From the NCBI RefSeq assembly GCF_023630705.1, contig NZ_JALQEM010000039.1, forward strand, positions 1 to 43,212: a stretch of 43,212 nt of DNA, written 5' to 3'. A program made the position numbers and the translations under genes. Source of the stretch: Caballeronia sp. GAFFF1 (GTDB lineage Bacteria; Pseudomonadota; Gammaproteobacteria; Burkholderiales; Burkholderiaceae). This document shows positions 9,114 to 17,457 of this stretch, piece after piece (position 1 is the stretch's first letter; the number at the start of each line of letters is the position of its first letter). Under the pieces are notes generated by a model that made no database searches, had not been told where the DNA came from, and saw only the letters and a list, made by a program, of their open reading frames with translations.

Positions 9114-9502
9114 GTACGTAGTGTTTTCGAGGAAAGCGGTCGTGAGCCGAATGATACAAGCGCGGCGCCGAGGGAACCTACGCCGAGGCCAAAGGCGCCT
9201 GCTGATCTCCATCGATGACCGATGAGAGTTGCACGGACGCAATCGTCGTCATTCCTTGCTCGGCTTCTTATCGCCGGCTCATTCTTTTGGAGGGTTGTGG
9301 CAATGCTCAGCGGACCAACGAGAGGCGCTCCTAATTCGCGACCTACGGATGGCGAAAGCCCAGGGAAAACGTAGTTTTCGCCGCCCGGGCCCGCCGGATC
9401 ACCGTCGGTTGGGTCTACCCGACATTGCTTGAGCGAGCAACTGACCAAGCCCGACCGAGAAGTTGGTCGGTGGTGAGTGCCCTAGAAGCATCTTTCCTCC
9501 GG

Positions 9503-9519
9503 AGGCGGCCACGCCGCCT
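9503..9519 (+). terminator. Possible weak terminator hairpin
   Basis: AGGCGGC and GCCGCCT form a perfect 7-bp stem around a 3-nt loop, followed by TTCGCG rather than a real U-tract. It lies about 390 bp after the epoxide hydrolase stop, so it may not terminate that transcript. Confidence 0.3.
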
Positions 9520-9532
9520 TTCGCGTCTCGAC

Positions 9533-9557
9533 ACAAGACAAGACAAGACAAGACAAC
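9533..9557. repeat. Tandem pentanucleotide repeat (ACAAG, five units)
   Basis: Four perfect ACAAG units are followed by one ACAAC unit, in non-coding DNA about 475 bp before the LysR gene. It is a simple-sequence repeat capable of slippage. No gene start is close enough for an obvious phase-variation role. Confidence 0.8.
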
Positions 9558-10030
9558 TGTAATTGTTCGTGGGGCAAGCGCTTGGAGCGTCACGTTATTA
9601 CTCGACGCTCGTCCTCGATGGCGTCGATCCATGCATTGAGGCGCGGTCGCATTGTTAGTCGCGCGAGCACTACCACGGACTGTTTGGCTGGCGAAGCACT
9701 TGTGACTGACGCGCACAACTGTTTATCCCTTCAAGGTATGCGAATCTGCCTCGATTGACCTTAAATTCCTCGCTCACAACTGATTTGGTGTCGTATCCCC
9801 GGGAATCGAGTTCATCCCTGCCGCGTTGAAGTCGTCTTCTTCCGTCGGACGAGGCTGAGCGGATCGTGCAACGCGCACGCAGAATACCGTTGCTAGATGA
9901 TGAGACCAAGCTTCCGCGATCGAACCGTGAGCTCCAGTTTGCAGATGACGGAGGGTTCCCTTGAGCTGATCGAGCACACTACCGGCGACGTCCGACTGCC
10001 ACGACAAGTTGAAACAATGGTGGAGCGACT

Positions 10031-10966
10031 ATGCAGCGTCAATTCAAAGACCTCCTACTAGGCAGCATCGAACTCTTTTGCCTGGCGGCTGAACTCGAAA
10101 GCTTCACGCTGGCCGCAATGGCTGCCACCGTGACTCCCGCCGCGGTCAGCCGTTCGGTAGCGCGTCTCGAGAGGCGGCTTCGCGTGCGCCTTTTCGTTCG
10201 CAGCACAAGGCAGGTCCGGCTGACAGACCCCGGCAGACGTTACTTTGAACAATGCAGGCAAGCTCTGCGGCAACTCGCGGATGCTGAGCTAGAAGTGACC
10301 GGCCAACAAACATCGCAATCTGGGTTATTGCGGATAAGCATGCCGACGCCGTATGGCCACTACCGTGTGCTGCCTTTGCTGGCGGAGTTCCGCGCTCGCT
10401 ATCCGGGCGTCACTGTCGAAGCTCATCTAAGCAACCGGAACATTGACTTCGCCGACGAAGGCTTTGACTTAGCGATCAGAGGTCGCGCGCCGGCCGACTC
10501 CAATTTGATCGCGCGTAAGATAGAGGACGCGGAACTGGTCGTCGTTGCGGCACCACAGTATCTCCGGGAAGCTGCCAAACTCGAAACGCCTGAGGACCTG
10601 GTTCATCACGATTGCATCCAGTATGCGCTGCCGAGCAGCGGTCGGAACCTGCCGTGGTTGTTCGAATTGGATGGGCAGGTGACCCAGGCGATCACACGCG
10701 GTGGCTATGGAACGTCTGGCGACGTGCTCGCGGGACTTACGCTTGCACGTGAGGGAGCCGGTGTTTTTCAGACATATCGATTCGTCGTTGAAAGAGATCT
10801 TGCCGATGGCACACTGAAAGAACTGCTTATTCCCTACGGTGGATGTTCAAGACCATTCTTGCTGCTTTATCCACATGCGCAACACGTCTCGTCGCGGGTG
10901 CGGACATTCATCGACTTTCTCATGGAGAGACTGGAGCAGCGAAAAGCAACTTCGTTGTCTCGCTAG
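10031..10966 (+). CDS. LysR-family transcriptional regulator
   Basis: The 311-residue protein has the LysR winged helix-turn-helix at residues 10-70 (IELFCLAAELESFTLAA, TPAAVSRSVARLERRLRVRLF, RLTDPGRRYFEQC). The periplasmic-binding-protein-like effector domain starts at about 95 (GLLRISMPTPYGHYRVLPLL) and ends with FIDFLMERL. It resembles the large LysR subgroup exemplified by DmlR-type regulators. GGAG precedes the ATG. The closest candidate targets are the divergently unlinked hydrolase genes upstream, or the DsbA-like gene about 650 bp downstream; no LysR box (T-N11-A with dyad) could be assigned confidently. Complete and probably functional. Confidence 0.9.
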   Translation: MQRQFKDLLLGSIELFCLAAELESFTLAAMAATVTPAAVSRSVARLERRLRVRLFVRSTRQVRLTDPGRRYFEQCRQALRQLADAELEVTGQQTSQSGLLRISMPTPYGHYRVLPLLAEFRARYPGVTVEAHLSNRNIDFADEGFDLAIRGRAPADSNLIARKIEDAELVVVAAPQYLREAAKLETPEDLVHHDCIQYALPSSGRNLPWLFELDGQVTQAITRGGYGTSGDVLAGLTLAREGAGVFQTYRFVVERDLADGTLKELLIPYGGCSRPFLLLYPHAQHVSSRVRTFIDFLMERLEQRKATSLSR

Positions 10967-11229
10967 CCATCGCCGCGTTGTTGCGACCTTATCAGCACCA
11001 ATGATGAACCGCGCCGGGAATGGTCGGGGCTGGTCGCGGAACTGATCTTGACGCGTCCTGCACGGTTTTGGTAATCCGACGGGGGACCCGCAAGACAAGA
11101 CACTGGTATCGTGATGCCAGTCAACGAAGCTCTTAGCAATTGAGGGGGTGGTAGCCCCGTCTGCGCGAAAGACGGGCACGTGCGCCGCCCCACCTTGATA
11201 GCGCGCTAGGTCAAGCAGTGGCGTTGTGT

Positions 11230-11248
11230 GCGACATCTGAGATGTCGC
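11230..11248. promoter_or_regulatory. Perfect 8-bp inverted repeat, operator candidate
   Basis: GCGACATC and GATGTCGC flank a 3-nt spacer (TGA), followed by a further overlapping half-site (GATGTCGCA). The dyad is operator-like in size, but no promoter or start codon is close, so its role is unproven. Confidence 0.3.
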
Positions 11249-11337
11249 GATGTCGCAATCCCGTCTTACCGATCACCGCCGCAATCGATCCGACGGCTGC
11301 GAGACGGACTACGCTCACTGCGGCGCTCGCACATCAG

Positions 11338-11442
11338 CTATACATGCACCTCCGCAAACCTCCGGCGAAACTCGGTAATTCCTTGCGAAAGTACTCCGTT
11401 GTCTCGAGATTGCAGCTGCGCAGTCGCCCGTGCCGCTTCCAT
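11338..11442 (-). CDS. Possible 34-residue micro-ORF
   Basis: On the minus strand ATG 11442, preceded by GGGGATAG, opens a 34-codon frame that begins MEAARATAQLQS and ends RRRFAEVHV before a TAG stop. It would form one amphipathic helix. No family is recognised. It could be a remnant of a longer gene or a chance frame. Confidence 0.18.
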   Translation of the reverse strand: MEAARATAQLQSRDNGVLSQGITEFRRRFAEVHV

Positions 11443-11620
11443 GGTTCTATCCCCTGACCATACGTCGCCCCCGGCGTCTAAGTGATAGGCCTGTCGTGTA
11501 ACAATAGATGTTCAGCTCGATGCGTTCATAGCTTCGACCGAAAGCTGTATCGTCGTCGCATGTCACTGTGTCGCCGTGAAGCCATCGGCGGCAATCAAAT
11601 GGACGTTGCGCGAGTAAAAC

Positions 11621-12262
11621 ATGAGATTGATATACGTTGGCGATCCGATGTGTTCTTGGTGCTATGGGTTCGGAAAGGAGCTTTCCGAATTGCTGAAACG
11701 TCGCAGAGATCTTGAGATCGAAATTGTCGTAGGCGGAGTTAGCGCGGGAACGACGGAAGTCCTGAGTGACACGGAAAGGCAGTTCCGGCTGCAGCACTGG
11801 AGCCGCGTTGAAGCGCTGAGCGGTCTCCCTTTTGATCGCGCCGCCTTCGTGGCGCGTCAACTATTCATCTACGATACTGAACCGGTGTGTCGCGCCGTAG
11901 TCACCGCTCGTCGGCTCATTGGGAACGAGGGCTTGCTAAATGTCTTTCGCGCTCTGCAGCACGCGTTCTACGCGAAGGGTCAAGATACGACAAACGAGGA
12001 GATTTTAGCTGAGGTCGCGGTCGGGGCTCTGTCGGCCGCTGGCGCAAGAGTCCGCGCAAGTGACTTTCTCGAAGATTGGGCATCTTCGCAGTCGAGACGG
12101 CAGACTCAGAGCGATTTCGCCGTCGCCCGCGCGCTTGGTGTCAGGTCGTTTCCGACGTTGCTGCTGGAGGGGCGAAACTATCCGGTCACCGTTAGTTCTG
12201 GATACGCGCCTGCGAATGAACTCCAACGGCGCCTCGAACAAATCGAACCTCAAGCAGCCTGA
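11621..12262 (+). CDS. DsbA-family protein (FrnE-like thiol oxidoreductase)
   Basis: The 213-residue protein has a thioredoxin-fold start (MRLIYVGDPMCSWCYGF) with the active-site CSWC at about residues 11-14. A helical insertion follows, and then the cis-proline loop VRSFPTLLLEG at about residue 180. The absence of a signal peptide and the CSWCYGF context fit the cytoplasmic FrnE/2-hydroxychromene-2-carboxylate isomerase-like branch rather than periplasmic DsbA. Such proteins act in thiol redox chemistry or as isomerases in aromatic degradation. The start at ATG 11621 lacks a strong Shine-Dalgarno, but the motif position fixes it. Confidence 0.85.
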   Translation: MRLIYVGDPMCSWCYGFGKELSELLKRRRDLEIEIVVGGVSAGTTEVLSDTERQFRLQHWSRVEALSGLPFDRAAFVARQLFIYDTEPVCRAVVTARRLIGNEGLLNVFRALQHAFYAKGQDTTNEEILAEVAVGALSAAGARVRASDFLEDWASSQSRRQTQSDFAVARALGVRSFPTLLLEGRNYPVTVSSGYAPANELQRRLEQIEPQAA

Positions 12263-12431
12263 AGTCGAGCGGCGACCAAGGCGGCCAATGGGCGGCGCTC
12301 CGTATCGACCCACCAAGGAATATCAACTGGCCACCTAATACGGTTGTATCCTCGAAACACAGTTCGGGCTCCCACGACCTTACATCAACCATAGGTTTGG
12401 TGACTCACAGTAATCTTCAACGAATGCGACT

Positions 12432-12791
12432 ATGCAGGTTACTCTGATTGACGACGACGAAGCAGTACGCGGGTCTCTCGCGAGTCTGCTGCGGGCTGTC
12501 GGACACGCTGTATCCGTTTTTGCCTCAGCAGAGGCGTTCCTCGCAAGCGACGGTGTTGAGGTGCCTGACTGTTTGATACTTGATGTCAACATGCCGAACA
12601 TGAGTGGGCCGGACTTGTTTGAACGAATGAAGGGCCTCGGCAGTACCGTCCCCGTCCTGTTCATCACGGCTAGCAAAGACGACGCACTGAGAAGTCGACT
12701 ACTCAGTGTCGGAGCGAAAGGTTGCCTATTCAAGCCATTTAATGATGAAGCACTCCTCTGCGCTTTGCAGGCGGCCGCGCGCGGAATCTAG
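12432..12791 (+). CDS. Stand-alone receiver-domain response regulator (FixJ receiver type)
   Basis: The 119-residue protein is a receiver domain only: the acidic pocket LIDDDEAVR near residue 6, the phospho-acceptor in LILDVNMPNMSG (Asp about 53), the switch residue in LFITA and the conserved Lys in LFKPFND. The sequence closely resembles FixJ/TodT-type receivers, but there is no HTH output domain before the stop at 12791. No plausible continuation in other frames was found just downstream. It may be a phosphate sink or a truncated FixJ-like regulator. The hybrid histidine kinase at 23.8 kb is the only kinase in the window and could be its partner. Confidence 0.85.
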   Translation: MQVTLIDDDEAVRGSLASLLRAVGHAVSVFASAEAFLASDGVEVPDCLILDVNMPNMSGPDLFERMKGLGSTVPVLFITASKDDALRSRLLSVGAKGCLFKPFNDEALLCALQAAARGI

Positions 12792-12953
12792 GGATGCGAG
12801 CGCTTTTGAACGGCTTCCTCGCCCCTTAGCGTACGGTGGTGGTCTCAAGTGTGTTCAAGAGAGGAACGGCAGAATAGTTGCGATCTATCAGAGAACTCGG
12901 GCTTCGTCCGAACAGTTACACGGCGGCTCGACGTCTCATTTCGGCAGCCGCCT

Positions 12954-13190
12954 TTATGTCGACTTCTTTGCTCTCTGCTGGCGGTACGTTAAAGCAGGTA
13001 GGCCTCCCCAACCCCAGTTCTGAGGGTCGACCTCCTCAATTACTACGAACGTCGAGTCGAGCGGCTTTTGCAAGATACGCAGCAAAGCGTCGCTGACCTC
13101 CTTGATCAGTCTAGCCTTTTCGTCGGCCGTTATCGATGTCGCACCGGCCGTAGTGCCCTCACGGGTAAGCTGGATCGTCACAATGGGCAT
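12954..13190 (-). CDS. 4-oxalocrotonate tautomerase-family protein
   Basis: The 78-residue protein begins MPIVTIQLTREG, giving the N-terminal proline that is the catalytic base in this superfamily after Met removal. Then come the ADEKARLIKEVSDAL helix, a STFVVIEEV strand and a NWGWGGLP loop. The start at 13190 is chosen because the longer frame would bury Pro-1; GGGGGA lies about 5 nt upstream. It lies 58 bp after the SDR gene on the same strand, so an operon is likely. A close paralogue is at 33350, also downstream of a paralogous SDR. Substrate is unknown; tautomerisation or dehalogenation of an unsaturated acid is possible. Confidence 0.88.
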   Translation of the reverse strand: MPIVTIQLTREGTTAGATSITADEKARLIKEVSDALLRILQKPLDSTFVVIEEVDPQNWGWGGLPALTYRQQRAKKST

Positions 13191-13248
13191 GTTGTCCCCC
13201 GGGCCAAAGTTCGTGATGGTGGTGCTTCCTTTTTCCATACGGATCACT

Positions 13249-13959
13249 TTAGTGCCCAGCGCTTTGCCCGCCATCAACGTGCAATATCTCCCCGGTGACA
13301 AAAGGCGCAGCATCAAGGTACAGCACGCCATCGACCACATCACTCATCGCGCCTATATGACCCAGAGGGTGTAATGCGCCAAGCGATGCGTGAGTTTCTG
13401 TTGCATGCATGGGGGACGCAATGACGCCTGGAGAAACAGCGTTCACCCGGATCCCCCGCTTTGCATATTCGATCGCAAGGGACTTCGTCGCGGCGTTCAA
13501 CCCACCCTTCGTAAGCGAGGCCAGTACCGAAGGAACACCGTCGATGGCGTGGTCGATCAAGCTGGTCGTGATTGAGACGACATGCCCACTGGATCGCGAC
13601 TCCATCTCTGCAATCGCTAGTTGGGTGATGTAAAAAAAACCTGCTAGGTTGACGGCGGTCATGACTGCGTAGTCTTCGGCCGTGTAATCTGTGAATGGCT
13701 TAGAAATGAAGATGCCAGCGTTGTTGACGAGTGTATCAATGCGACCAAAGCGTGCTACCCCGGCCGAGATAACCCGTCGCGCCGTGGTAGGATCAGTGAT
13801 GTCTCCTGCGATTGCTACAATGTTCGAATCGTCAACGGGCTTGATTGACCGGGCCGTCGCAACAACGATATGGTCCCGCGCACGGAACGCTTTGACAAGT
13901 TCGGCGCCGATGCCTTGCGATGCTCCGGTTACGATGACTACTTTCGTTGATCCACTCAT
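13249..13959 (-). CDS. SDR-family oxidoreductase lacking the usual catalytic Tyr
   Basis: The 236-residue protein has the Rossmann motif VTGASQGIG (residues 10-18), NNAGIF near 87, and the C-terminal VNAVSPG and HVDGGQSAGH segments of classical SDRs. At the active site the YxxxK motif reads ASLTK: the Lys is present but the Tyr position holds Ala. The Ser position is in SITTSL. The paralogue at 32019 has the same substitution, so this is a property of the subfamily and not a random lesion. It heads a likely two-gene operon with the tautomerase at 12954. The cofactor is probably NAD(P) and the substrate unknown. Confidence 0.88.
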   Translation of the reverse strand: MSGSTKVVIVTGASQGIGAELVKAFRARDHIVVATARSIKPVDDSNIVAIAGDITDPTTARRVISAGVARFGRIDTLVNNAGIFISKPFTDYTAEDYAVMTAVNLAGFFYITQLAIAEMESRSSGHVVSITTSLIDHAIDGVPSVLASLTKGGLNAATKSLAIEYAKRGIRVNAVSPGVIASPMHATETHASLGALHPLGHIGAMSDVVDGVLYLDAAPFVTGEILHVDGGQSAGH

Positions 13960-14232
13960 AGTTTAGGCTCCGAATCGGTGAGTAGATACAGTGATCAGGG
14001 TCGGTCACTTCAGGATGCCTCAATCTCCTAGTGCGTGGAGTCGCCTGTTCGAACAACATTCCGTGTCAGGCTTTGTATTCTCTTAGAGAATCGACACGGT
14101 TTTCAAAGCAAACCACGAGTATTGACGCCCGCGTTACCACGGGAACGCGTGTGGACTTCAAAATTCGAAACTCCGTGTATTGCCCTCCGCTGCACACAGC
14201 ATATCCATCGCCGTCCGCGACCTTGATACGGC

Positions 14233-14904
14233 CTACAAATGCTTCAGAAGCTCACGCGCCGTCGGCCCGGATGAGGCCGGATTTTGTCCTGTTATCAGCC
14301 GCCCATCGGCCACGGTCAGGACCTCCCAGTTGGCCACTTTTTCGAAATGGCCGCCCAGACGCTTGAGTTCGTCCTCGACGAGAAAGGGCATAACCTCGGT
14401 GAGGTTGACGGCTTCTTCTTCCTCGTTAGTGAATCCGGTAACCCGCTTGCCCCTGACAAGCGGTTCCCCGTTGTACATCGTCTTCCGAAAGACGCAAGGA
14501 CCGTGACAGACGGCTGCGACCGGCTTTCCGGCGTTGTACATCTTCTCGATTAGTGCGATCGAAATCTCATCGTTCGTGAGGTCCCACATCGGGCCATGCC
14601 CTCCAGCGTAAAAGACTGTGTCGTAGTCGTCCGGGTTGACGTCTGCGAGTTTGACGCTCGTGCCTAGGACCTTCTGCGTCGCTGGATCGCTCTTGAACCT
14701 CAGCATTGTGTCTGTCTGATTGTCTGGGTCATCGCTTCTAGGATCGATCGGTGCAGCGCCGCCCTTAGGCGAAGCAACGGTGACCTGCGCGCCCGCATCT
14801 GTGAACGCATAGTAGGGAGCGGTGAACTCCTCGAGCCAAAAGCCGGTCGGCCTACCGGTGTTTCCAAGTTTGTTGTGCGAGGTTAGAACCAAGAGGATCT
14901 TCAT
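14233..14904 (-). CDS. DJ-1/PfpI-family type 1 glutamine amidotransferase domain protein
   Basis: The 223-residue protein starts MKILLVLTSHNKLG and includes FWLEEFTAPYYAF, the GGAAPIDPRS loop, FYAGGHGPMWDL, and the nucleophile elbow AVCHGPC with the conserved Cys-His pair. A C-terminal GQNPASSGPTA segment closes it. This is the Hsp31-like/class I amidotransferase-like branch whose members are glyoxalases, chaperones or isonitrile hydratase-like enzymes. GGAG lies 7 nt before ATG 14904, which is why I prefer it to the ATG 6 nt earlier. The open frame continues upstream to 15174 but that part looks untranslated. It may detoxify reactive carbonyls made by neighbouring enzymes (inference). Confidence 0.88.
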   Translation of the reverse strand: MKILLVLTSHNKLGNTGRPTGFWLEEFTAPYYAFTDAGAQVTVASPKGGAAPIDPRSDDPDNQTDTMLRFKSDPATQKVLGTSVKLADVNPDDYDTVFYAGGHGPMWDLTNDEISIALIEKMYNAGKPVAAVCHGPCVFRKTMYNGEPLVRGKRVTGFTNEEEEAVNLTEVMPFLVEDELKRLGGHFEKVANWEVLTVADGRLITGQNPASSGPTARELLKHL

Positions 14905-15655
14905 CGACATTCTCCGGTGATCGGTATTACGAGCACGCAACGTTGCAAGGCGATCTTCAAGGCACTTGGCGACAAAAGATGCAGCCGCCGGCCGATGTAC
15001 GCCGCCCGAAGTACGAGACGGCAGTGCCGAGTTAAGGAATTCAGAATCACGCACCGCCGTGGCTCGACCGTTTGGATTAAACACCTGGACCGGCTCCAGC
15101 GCCAGCAGTCGATGGTATGAGAGACTATGCGAACGTATAGGCGGGTTCTTATCGTGCCACACATAGCGTCGCATTGAACTAACGCAGTTTTGCTAGCCGC
15201 AACAGAAAGTTGCACGCACGGAATCGTGCAGGCCTAAACTGTCGAGACAACGCAGCCACGAGAAATAACGGGCATTCACGATAAGTTGCGTGCGATACGT
15301 CTGGTACTCCAAGAGCGTAGCAAACATTCCACCAAAGTCAGCGGCGATCGAATCAGTTTCACCAATGATTGGCTTAGCGCAGCAGACGCCGCACGATAGA
15401 GTCGAGCGTAGATTACTGCAAGAAACCGCGAAGGGCTACCAACAGACGACGCGAGCGCCTCAAGGCTTCTGAGACGATGTGAAGAAGCTACGTCGCGCCA
15501 ACCAGATGATCGAGGTCGCGGGCGCATTCTTTCCCAAGGGCTAGCGCGCCCGCCCTCGCAAGTCTAGATTAGCTCCCTGACCACGAGGCCGTTATGATCG
15601 AAATTGCGGCAAGGTGCTTTCATGAGAAAACTTAGCAGGTGCGTCGTTGGGATGC
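14905..15655. other. Long intergenic region with a dead IS fragment
   Basis: The 751 bp between the DJ-1 and HAD genes hold no intact gene. The portion around 15400-15544 matches a decayed IS3-family orfA (separate entry). The rest has no recognisable content. Confidence 0.5.
15400..15544 (+). pseudogene. Decayed IS3-family orfA fragment
   Basis: Read across at least two frameshifts, this stretch gives GLPTD, then ERLKASE, then KKLRRANQMIEVAGAFFPKG before a TAG stop. That resembles the C-terminal leucine-zipper region of IS3-family OrfA proteins (GLTTDERERLKALEREVRELRRANEIL..ASAFFA from memory). No orfB or terminal repeat follows. It is a short relic, likely of an old insertion between the DJ-1 and HAD genes. 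Confidence 0.4.
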
Positions 15656-16483
15656 CTAACGTGTCGACGCACTACGTGTTGCACCTGCGAGTATCAACGA
15701 CAAATCAACTAGATCCCTCGCGATGATATCAATGTACTGCTCAGGAGCCCGGTCGGCAACGCCTGTTCCAAGCTCCAGTGGTCGAGGAACATATGCGGTT
15801 TTGAAGCCCTCACGTTTTGATGCTTGAAGGTCCCACTTATGCGCTGACACCATCAGCAGTTCGTCGGGCCTAAACCCTGTGTACTTAACGGCCGATTGGT
15901 AGACGCGCGGATCCGGTTTGTAGGCTTGACTTAGTTCACCGGTCAGAATCTCGTCGAACCGCAATCCATTACGCTTCACGAGCGCAGTCATTTGTGACAT
16001 TGAGGCGTTCGTGAGGGTGCACACAGTGAACTTGCGACCAAGAGCTGAAATACCTTCTGCTGCGTCGGGCCATGCAACCATTTCTGCCCAAACTCCCATC
16101 AGCTTATCGATATTCGCGCCGGAGAAACGGTCTCTGAGCCCGCCGGTAGCGAGGATGGACATTAATGCCTCGCGGTAGACGTCGGAATTCGGAATCCATT
16201 GCCTGCGACCGGCCGAGATGTCAAGAATGATCTCGTGAGCACGGCCACTCCAATCGCCTGGGAGCGATTTGACCCAATCTGTCGTCAATCCCGTATCTTG
16301 GCAGATCGAGGTCGCTGCCGCTACCAGAGGACCGTAGAAGTTGAAAACCGTCCCTTGCATGTCGAACGTCAGCGCTTTGATCGACGACGTTGGTGTCATG
16401 AGGACCCCACACCCCTTTGCCGGTTTGATGGTGCAAAGCGTGCATGTGGCAACCGCGCACAGCAGCAGCGAGCGTCGTGCCAT
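15656..16483 (-). CDS. Haloacid dehalogenase type II-like (HAD superfamily) protein
   Basis: HAD motif I reads LTFDMQGTVFNF (nucleophile Asp, L-2-haloacid dehalogenase style without the second Asp). Motif II is CTLTNAS, motif III Lys lies in SQAYKPDPRVY, and the motif IV region is MVSAHKWDLQAS. This is the order and spacing of (S)-2-haloacid dehalogenases. The N-terminus is unsettled: ATG 16483 gives a leader MARRSLLLCAVAT with a twin Arg and hydrophobic core, ATG 16399 gives a leaderless enzyme, and the frame is open to GTG 16603. The gene follows the SDR at 16613 directly and is probably cotranscribed. It may remove halide from 2-haloacids, but many relatives have other substrates. Confidence 0.82.
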   Translation of the reverse strand: MARRSLLLCAVATCTLCTIKPAKGCGVLMTPTSSIKALTFDMQGTVFNFYGPLVAAATSICQDTGLTTDWVKSLPGDWSGRAHEIILDISAGRRQWIPNSDVYREALMSILATGGLRDRFSGANIDKLMGVWAEMVAWPDAAEGISALGRKFTVCTLTNASMSQMTALVKRNGLRFDEILTGELSQAYKPDPRVYQSAVKYTGFRPDELLMVSAHKWDLQASKREGFKTAYVPRPLELGTGVADRAPEQYIDIIARDLVDLSLILAGATRSASTR

Positions 16484-16612
16484 CCTGACGCCGTCGAGAT
16501 CGACTCGTATCACGTCCATTCCCAACCCCGCGAAACAAAAATCGTTTATCAGGGCTGAGTCGCCGCCCTCGTAGATCTCAAGAAGCAACTCAGCGCGACG
16601 CACTTTAGCCGA

Positions 16613-17416
16613 TTAGATCGTCCGATCTATCATCGCAAGCTCCGCGGCGGTTGCCCAACTGGCCGTCTCCTCGGGGAAGATCGTTCTGAACGGTCCCGTT
16701 CGTTCCGGTATAAGCTCTACCATCTTTTCGATCATGTCCTTCGGATCGAGGCGCATCTCCGGCTTATCAAGCAAGGCGTCGGTTTGCGCTTTGTATGATG
16801 CACGGCTTGTGAAGTTGATGTCATCGTCGAGCCATCGATATGCAGCTTCAACGCCGCGTTCGTTGAATCCGGTGAAAAACGGTCCAGGATTAATAGTCTG
16901 AATTTGTATTCCAAATTCTTTCAACTCCTCTTGCATCGACTCCGCCATCGCTTGCAGCGCGTGTTTGGTTGCACAATATGTTCCAATCATCGCCGGACTA
17001 ACCAGCGCAACGATCGACGATATGAAGACCACCTTTCCTTTCACTCCGGCGTCTACCCAGCGGCGAATGACCCGCTGACTGAGATCCAAGCAGGAAAACA
17101 CGTTGACTTCGAAGTTTCGTTTGACAAGCGTTATAGGTATCTCAGCGAGTGGACCATCTTCCGCGATGCCCGCGTTGTTCACCAACACATCGAAGTCGAG
17201 CCGCGCGGCATGCGCCAGGTCATACTCATCGAGCATGTTGAGTTTCGTAACTGTGACATTTTGGAGTCGTTGCGCGGTTACCCTGTCGCGCAACGCTGTT
17301 ACCTGCGGCCACGACTCCGCGGTGGCGATAACCGTGTGTCCTTTTCGCGCCAAGCCGATTGCAGCCCCTTCGCCAAGCCCGGAGCCAGCACCGGTAATCA
17401 AGATTTTCCTAGTCAT
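16613..17416 (-). CDS. Classical SDR-family oxidoreductase
   Basis: The 267-residue protein has all classical SDR motifs: ITGAGSGLGEG (cofactor loop), NNAGIAEDGP, the Ser in FISSIVAL, the intact catalytic YCATK at about residue 155 and INPGPFFTGF. Unlike the two other SDRs in the window it keeps the catalytic Tyr. AAGGAG lies about 8 nt before ATG 17416. It is followed immediately by the HAD-type gene and preceded by the AEC permease gene 41 bp upstream, all on the minus strand, so a permease-SDR-HAD operon is likely. The long C-terminal region (residues 195-267) resembles retinol/alcohol dehydrogenase-like SDRs. Confidence 0.9.
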   Translation of the reverse strand: MTRKILITGAGSGLGEGAAIGLARKGHTVIATAESWPQVTALRDRVTAQRLQNVTVTKLNMLDEYDLAHAARLDFDVLVNNAGIAEDGPLAEIPITLVKRNFEVNVFSCLDLSQRVIRRWVDAGVKGKVVFISSIVALVSPAMIGTYCATKHALQAMAESMQEELKEFGIQIQTINPGPFFTGFNERGVEAAYRWLDDDINFTSRASYKAQTDALLDKPEMRLDPKDMIEKMVELIPERTGPFRTIFPEETASWATAAELAMIDRTI

Positions 17417-17457
17417 TCTTAGACTCCTTCATCCATGATTGAACAAGAAACTGGTCG

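Larger units (their letters stand above)
9114..10030. other. Long intergenic region without a recognisable gene
   Basis: About 917 bp separate the epoxide hydrolase from the LysR gene. I find no frame with both a ribosome site and a family resemblance. It contains a 7-bp GC-rich hairpin at 9503-9519 and a short tandem repeat at 9533-9557. The last 60 bp probably include the LysR promoter. Confidence 0.5.
10967..11620. other. Intergenic region with one possible micro-ORF
   Basis: The 654 bp between LysR and the DsbA-like gene lack any recognisable full gene. They hold a perfect inverted repeat at 11230-11248 and a 34-codon minus-strand frame at 11338-11442, described separately. The remaining open frames look like chance frames in GC-rich DNA. 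Confidence 0.45.

Noticed and set aside
13249..13343. N-terminal extension of the tautomerase frame to 13343
   Set aside because: It overlaps the SDR 3' end and would move the catalytic Pro away from the N-terminus; the ATG at 13190 is the natural start.
14905..15174. Longer start for the DJ-1 gene at 15174
   Set aside because: The extra 90 residues have no domain character, and a good Shine-Dalgarno is placed for 14904.
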